Shown here one piece after another: positions 59,803 to 64,000 of a DNA stretch of 64,000 nt (the first letter of the stretch is position 1; each line of letters begins with the position of its first letter). The stretch lies in contig CALJVT010000002.1 in the NCBI GenBank assembly GCA_937773555.1, forward strand, positions 122,501 through 186,500. The letters run 5' to 3'. The translations under genes and the position numbers were made by a program. The notes below the pieces were generated by a model, which searched no databases, had not been told where the DNA came from, and worked only from the letters and a program-made list of their open reading frames with translations. The DNA is from an uncultured Pseudomonadales bacterium (GTDB lineage Bacteria; Pseudomonadota; Gammaproteobacteria; Pseudomonadales; Balneatricaceae).

Positions 59803-60006
59803 CTAGGTTAGTTACACACACATAATGGTCAGCCTACAAACCCAATATTAACCTTAAATTAACAGCTTTATCATCACTTTAAATTACTGTTTTAATTAAC
59901 TTTTTTAAACTTGTACATAAAATATAGGCTGCTTAATAGTAATAACAATAATAATATAATATATATATACTTCTTTACATAGAATAACTAACTAGGATTT
60001 AAGAAA

Positions 60007-60022
60007 CGCCAAAATTCTGGCG
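60007..60022. other. Inverted repeat upstream of mnmG
   Basis: CGCCA and TGGCG flank a 6-base spacer in the 5' region of mnmG. It could be a protein-binding site or a weak hairpin. Confidence 0.45.
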
Positions 60023-60093
60023 ATTTATTAAAGGCTTTAAAAACGCTATACTAAGAACCTGTAACTTCGTAACAATTTTGTAAGGAATAGATC

Positions 60094-61986
60094 GTGGATT
60101 TCCCCTCACGTTTTGATGTCATTGTAATTGGCGGTGGACATGCTGGAACCGAAGCAGCCCTAGCTAGCGCTCGCTTGGGGGCTAACACACTACTTTTGAC
60201 CCATAACATGGACACCTTAGGTCAAATGTCATGCAATCCAGCAATTGGTGGCATAGGTAAGAGTCATCTGGTACGGGAAATAGATGCCTTCGATGGTGCA
60301 ATGGCTAGAGCAACAGACTTAGCGGGCATCCAATTCCGGGTATTAAACTCCCGCAAGGGCCCAGCTGTGAGAGCAACAAGGGCACAAGCTGACCGAAGTT
60401 TATATCGTAGTGCAATTAGACAAATCCTTGAACAGCAGAAAAATCTTTATATATTTCAGCAATCTGTAGACGATCTAATTATTGATCAAGATCAAGTAAT
60501 CGGTGCCAAAACCAACATGGGTGTAAGTTTTTACGCTCAACAGGTTGTTATGACTACAGGTACTTTTCTAGGAGGAATTATCCATATTGGTATGCAGCAA
60601 AGCCAAGGTGGTCGTGCTGGTGATCCGCCAGCAAATGCCCTAGCTCAAAGGCTTAGAGAAAGACCGTTTCGCATAGAGCGGTTGAAAACTGGAACTCCAC
60701 CAAGAATCGATAAACGTACTGTAGATTTTAGTGTGATGCAAGAGCAACCAGGAGATACACCTATTCCAGTCATGTCTATGATGGGTAAAGCAAGTGATCA
60801 TCCACAACAAGTACCGTGCCACATCACTCATACCAACGTTAATACCCATAATATGATCCGGGATAGTTTGGATCGTTCTCCATTATACGCAGGGGTTATC
60901 GAAGGCGTTGGGCCGCGCTATTGTCCTTCGATTGAAGATAAAATAATGCGTTTCGCAGACAAGGACAGTCATCAGATCTTTGTTGAGCCAGAAGGGCTAA
61001 GTAGCATAGAGCTTTATCCTAATGGTATTTCTACTAGTTTACCGTTTGATGTGCAATTAAAATTTGTAAGGTCTATTGTAGGGTTTGAACATGCCCACAT
61101 AATCAGGCCAGGCTACGCAATTGAATATGATTATTTTAATCCACAAGATCTAAAAGCTACGTTAGAAACAAAGCTTATTAGTGGGTTATATTTTGCTGGG
61201 CAAATTAATGGTACCACCGGTTATGAGGAAGCTGCAGCGCAAGGTTTACTGGCAGGCGCAAACGCTGGCTTAAAAGCCTTAGGCAAGGAATCATGGACAG
61301 CAGGTCGAGATCAAGCCTACCTAGGCGTAATGGTAGATGACCTAGTGACTAATGGCACTCAAGAGCCGTATAGGATGTTTACTAGCCGAGCGGAGTATAG
61401 GTTGTTGCTGCGCGAAGATAATGCCGATCAACGCTTAACAGAGATTGGCCATAGCCTTGGTTTAGTGGGCGAAGAGCGCTGGCGGTCATTTAATGAAAAA
61501 TGTGAAGCCATAGAACAACGTAAAGGCTTAATGAGAGACACCAAAATAACCTTGAAAAATGACCTGGGCAAAAAAATAGAAACATTATTGGACAAGCCTT
61601 TGAGCAAAGATACTAATTTATTAGATATACTAAAACGTCCTGAGTTAAGTTACTCAAAGCTCCATAAAGTTGCAAAACTACCACAGGTAGACTCAACAAT
61701 AGGGGAACAGATAGAAATTGGTGTTAAGTACGCTGGGTATATAGATCGACAAAAAGAGGATGTAGAGCGTCTAAAAAGAAGTGAGTCTACGGTAATCCCT
61801 GTAGATTTTAACTATCGTGGCATTCATGGGTTATCTAATGAGGCTACCGCCAAACTAGAGGATATTCGCCCCGAAAATTTAGGGATGGCTAGCCGAATTC
61901 AAGGTGTGACGCCAGCCGCGCTTTCTTTGCTGCTAATTTATCTAAAGAAACATAAAATGAAGTCGACCATAGACTTGGCAGTATAG
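60094..61986 (+). CDS. mnmG: tRNA uridine 5-carboxymethylaminomethyl modification enzyme MnmG (GidA)
   Basis: MnmG is the FAD-containing partner of MnmE. The 630-residue protein has the nucleotide motif [19 protein letters not shown], the [15 protein letters not shown] block and the C-terminal helical domain. It starts with GTG, with AAGGAA upstream. The stop overlaps the rsmG start (TAGTGA). Confidence 0.97.
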   Translation: MDFPSRFDVIVIGGGHAGTEAALASARLGANTLLLTHNMDTLGQMSCNPAIGGIGKSHLVREIDAFDGAMARATDLAGIQFRVLNSRKGPAVRATRAQADRSLYRSAIRQILEQQKNLYIFQQSVDDLIIDQDQVIGAKTNMGVSFYAQQVVMTTGTFLGGIIHIGMQQSQGGRAGDPPANALAQRLRERPFRIERLKTGTPPRIDKRTVDFSVMQEQPGDTPIPVMSMMGKASDHPQQVPCHITHTNVNTHNMIRDSLDRSPLYAGVIEGVGPRYCPSIEDKIMRFADKDSHQIFVEPEGLSSIELYPNGISTSLPFDVQLKFVRSIVGFEHAHIIRPGYAIEYDYFNPQDLKATLETKLISGLYFAGQINGTTGYEEAAAQGLLAGANAGLKALGKESWTAGRDQAYLGVMVDDLVTNGTQEPYRMFTSRAEYRLLLREDNADQRLTEIGHSLGLVGEERWRSFNEKCEAIEQRKGLMRDTKITLKNDLGKKIETLLDKPLSKDTNLLDILKRPELSYSKLHKVAKLPQVDSTIGEQIEIGVKYAGYIDRQKEDVERLKRSESTVIPVDFNYRGIHGLSNEATAKLEDIRPENLGMASRIQGVTPAALSLLLIYLKKHKMKSTIDLAV

Positions 61987-62666
61987 TGATAACTGCTCCA
62001 ACGACGTTTTTTAATCAGAACCAAAGCCACACTCAATGGCGCAATCTGATAGATAAAGGTAGCCATTCTTTATCACTAGGTGTGACTAAGAAACAGCTTG
62101 ATATACTTGTCAGTTATATTGATCAGTTGGTTAGGTGGAACAAAGCGTATAACTTAACGGCAATTCGAGATCCGTTAGATATGGTAAAGTTACATGTCTT
62201 GGATAGCCTAGCAATTGTGGCACCACTTTCTAGGATAGACGGGCACCGTTTTATAGATATAGGAACAGGTGCAGGTTTACCCGGCATGATTTTAGCTATA
62301 GTTTGTCCCCATTTAACCATTCACCTCCTAGACACTAACGGCAAAAAAACCCGCTTTCTAACTCAGTTTAAGCATCTTCATCAGCTCAATAATGTCGAAG
62401 TATTTAATCAGCGTTGTGAGAATTATTTTCCTGACAAGACTTATGATATCGTTTTATCTAGAGCCTTTGCGTCAATTGCCGATATGCTGAAAGGTTGCCT
62501 GCACTTAGCAAGTACCGAAGGTGTTTTTGTAGCGATGAAGGGTACATACCCACAACAAGAACTGGATGCTATGCCCGCAAACTATAGCCTGATAAACTGT
62601 GAAATCTTGGAGGTACCTGGTGTTAAAGCTGAGCGCCACTTGTTAACTATTAAAAAATTAGCGTAG
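61986..62666 (+). CDS. rsmG: 16S rRNA m7G527 methyltransferase RsmG (GidB)
   Basis: RsmG methylates G527 of 16S rRNA; loss gives low-level streptomycin resistance. The 226-residue protein has the SAM motif FIDIGTGAGLPGMILA and a downstream VLSRAFASIADML. The start GTG overlaps the mnmG stop. Confidence 0.95.
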   Translation: MITAPTTFFNQNQSHTQWRNLIDKGSHSLSLGVTKKQLDILVSYIDQLVRWNKAYNLTAIRDPLDMVKLHVLDSLAIVAPLSRIDGHRFIDIGTGAGLPGMILAIVCPHLTIHLLDTNGKKTRFLTQFKHLHQLNNVEVFNQRCENYFPDKTYDIVLSRAFASIADMLKGCLHLASTEGVFVAMKGTYPQQELDAMPANYSLINCEILEVPGVKAERHLLTIKKLA

Positions 62667-62673
62667 GTCATTT

Positions 62674-63444
62674 GTGAGCAGAGTCATTGCTATAACTAAT
62701 CAAAAAGGTGGTGTGGGTAAAACCACGACGTGCGTTAACTTGGCGGCATCATTGGTGGCTGTCAAACGACGAGTATTGGTAGTCGATTTAGACCCCCAAG
62801 GCAATACAACCATGGGTAGTGGTGTTGAGAAAAACAGCTTACGATATTCGGTTTTAGATGTATTAACGCAAAAGGTGGACGTTAATAAGGTGCTGCAAAC
62901 TAACACCCCAGCAGGTTATGACTTACTCCCCGCTAATGGTGATTTAACAGCGGCTGAGGTCGAGCTCATTCAAGTGCAGCAGAAAGAGGCTCGTTTACGA
63001 ATTGCGTTAAGCCAATTACAACAGCCTTACGATTTTATACTTATCGACTGCCCACCGTCTTTGAGTATGCTTACTGTTAATGCGTTAGCTTGTGCTAATA
63101 GTGTATTAGTGCCAATGCAATGCGAGTATTATGCGTTAGAAGGCATCAGTGCTCTACTAAATACTGTAAAGCTTATCAAAAATAGCCTAAACCCAAATTT
63201 GGTAATTGAAGGCATATTACGTACGATGTACGATCCACGTAATAGCCTCACTAATGACGTTTCACATCAGCTAATTAATCACTTTGGCGATCTAGTATAT
63301 CGCACAGTCATTCCTCGTAATGTGCGCTTGGCTGAAGCACCAAGTCATGGGTTGCCAGCATTGATGTACGACAAACACTCTCGTGGGGCAGTAGCATATT
63401 TAGCACTAGCTAGTGAATTTATTCGTCAACAAGAAAAAAAATAG
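62674..63444 (+). CDS. parA: Chromosome partitioning ATPase ParA
   Basis: ParA drives segregation of the ParB-parS complex. The 256-residue protein has the deviant Walker A KGGVGKTTTCVNLA, the DLDPQGN motif and the FILIDCPPSL Walker B. It starts with GTG and lies 7 bp after rsmG. It is the short chromosomal Soj type without an N-terminal DNA-binding domain. Confidence 0.96.
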   Translation: MSRVIAITNQKGGVGKTTTCVNLAASLVAVKRRVLVVDLDPQGNTTMGSGVEKNSLRYSVLDVLTQKVDVNKVLQTNTPAGYDLLPANGDLTAAEVELIQVQQKEARLRIALSQLQQPYDFILIDCPPSLSMLTVNALACANSVLVPMQCEYYALEGISALLNTVKLIKNSLNPNLVIEGILRTMYDPRNSLTNDVSHQLINHFGDLVYRTVIPRNVRLAEAPSHGLPALMYDKHSRGAVAYLALASEFIRQQEKK

Positions 63445-63453
63445 AGTTGTATT

Positions 63454-64000
63454 ATGGTAAAAAAACGTGGCCTGAATCGTGGTTTAGAAGCTTTACTACA
63501 AGGTGCTGGAAGCCTAGATGTTGACTTAACACAAGACCAACCTAAAGCCAAAGATGGTTTACAAGAATTACCTGTCGAGTGGGTGCAACGTGGTGTGTAT
63601 CAACCACGAATAGACATGGATCCTGAAGCTTTAGAGGAGCTAGCCGCATCCATCCGTGCACACGGAATCATGCAGCCTATTGTCGTTAGATCAGTGGGGA
63701 TTGATCGATACGAAATTATTGCTGGCGAGCGTCGATGGCGAGCTGCACAGTTGGCAGAGTTAGATAGTATACCTGCGCTGATCAAAGAAGTGCCTGATGA
63801 GGCGGCCATTGCAATGGCGCTAATCGAAAACATTCAGCGCGAGGACCTTAATGCCATAGAAGAGGCGTTTGCCTTACAGCGATTGCAGAATGAATTTGAA
63901 CTCACGCAGCAGCAAGTAGCGGACGCAGTTGGTAAATCCCGCAGTGCCATTGCCAACCTACTAAGGCTTTTACAGTTGAGTGAGCCGGTACGCTTGATGC
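63454..64000 (+). CDS. parB: Chromosome partitioning protein ParB (truncated by window end)
   Basis: ParB is the CTPase that binds parS and spreads. The frame opens at ATG 63454, 9 bp after parA, and runs off the window after about 182 codons. Visible are the N-terminal ParA-interacting region (KKRGLNRGLEALL), the CTP motif GERRWRAAQ, the ENIQREDLNAIEEA block and the helix-turn-helix start (LTQQQVADAVGKSRSAIANLLRLL). Confidence 0.96.
   Translation, partial: MVKKRGLNRGLEALLQGAGSLDVDLTQDQPKAKDGLQELPVEWVQRGVYQPRIDMDPEALEELAASIRAHGIMQPIVVRSVGIDRYEIIAGERRWRAAQLAELDSIPALIKEVPDEAAIAMALIENIQREDLNAIEEAFALQRLQNEFELTQQQVADAVGKSRSAIANLLRLLQLSEPVRLM

Larger units (their letters stand above)
59557..60000. 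other. oriC: Probable chromosomal replication origin (oriC)
   Basis: Clustered DnaA boxes lie directly upstream of mnmG, the classic enteric position. Perfect boxes are TTATCCACA (59656-59664) and TGTGTATAA twice (59777-59785, 59794-59802). Close variants are at 59571, 59665, 59677 and 59812. A 13-bp direct repeat TAGTTACACACAC (59557-59569, 59809-59821) brackets the box array. An AT-only tract (about 59930-59970) sits to the right as a candidate unwinding element. parA and parB lie just beyond. The region between dnaA and rpmH has one box only. Confidence 0.82.

Noticed and set aside
58887-60093. Protein-coding or tRNA gene in the 1.2-kb gap
   Set aside because: No frame looks coding, and no tRNA T-loop (GTTCGAATC-like) was seen. 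The right half is explained by oriC.

Overview
The window is a contiguous piece of a gammaproteobacterial chromosome around the replication origin. The gene order resembles that of Pseudomonas and its relatives (Pseudomonadales/Oceanospirillales/Cellvibrionales type): tatAB-hisEI-ubiBE; dsbA-cytochrome c4-engB-polA-thrB-znuA/zur-znuCB; prlC-carbonic anhydrase; aroE-hemF-tsaC-dprA/def-fmt-rsmB-trkA-trkH; lpxL/glyQS; gyrB-recF-dnaN-dnaA/rpmH-rnpA-yidC-mnmE; mnmG-rsmG-parA-parB. The species cannot be named from the sequence. I see no rRNA, tRNA, prophage, insertion sequence or CRISPR array. Coding density is high and most genes are full length.

Layout. 0-5 kb: Tat export, the last steps of the histidine pathway's first half, ubiquinone biosynthesis, DsbA and cytochrome c4, all on the minus strand. 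5-14.5 kb: EngB, DNA polymerase I, homoserine kinase, and a divergent zinc-uptake locus (znuA | zur-znuC-znuB) with a Zur operator between the two arms and a MATE transporter attached. Between engB and polA lies an unannotated small-RNA gene with a sigma-E/AlgU-type promoter. This is the locus of Spot 42 in enterics and ErsA in Pseudomonas. 14.5-25 kb: prlC/yheV, gamma carbonic anhydrase, purine phosphoribosyltransferase, an EamA transporter, a peroxiredoxin-like protein, an acetyltransferase, a YebC/YeeN protein, a racemase, aroE, hemF, tsaC and dprA. 25-35.8 kb: def-fmt-rsmB, trkA-trkH, a methyltransferase, an LpxL-type acyltransferase and glyQS. 36-46 kb: the replication-initiation block, with dnaA-dnaN-recF-gyrB on minus and rpmH-rnpA-yidC-mnmE on plus, diverging at 42.2-42.5 kb. 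46-51 kb: a PhoB/PhoR-type two-component system followed by a DUF47/PhoU-like protein and a Pit phosphate transporter. 51.3-58.9 kb: an Mrp/Mnh-type cation/proton antiporter operon with three NuoL/M/N-like subunits. 58.9-60.1 kb: a 1.2-kb noncoding region whose right half has clustered DnaA boxes and an AT-rich tract, the probable oriC. 60.1-64 kb: mnmG-rsmG-parA-parB (parB runs off the end).

Segregation sites fit this picture. A perfect parS lies inside the 3' end of recF (38459-38474) and a one-mismatch parS lies between glyS and gyrB (35851-35866), 21-25 kb from oriC.

Most worth following up: the ErsA/Spot 42-position sRNA with its extracytoplasmic-stress promoter; the probable oriC upstream of mnmG rather than beside dnaA; the parS site in recF; a likely ATC start codon in the fused DUF4040-MrpB gene; an uncharacterised 83-residue membrane protein within the antiporter operon; and the absence of ubiJ, yidD and other usual neighbours. 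I found no large novel defence or biosynthetic system.
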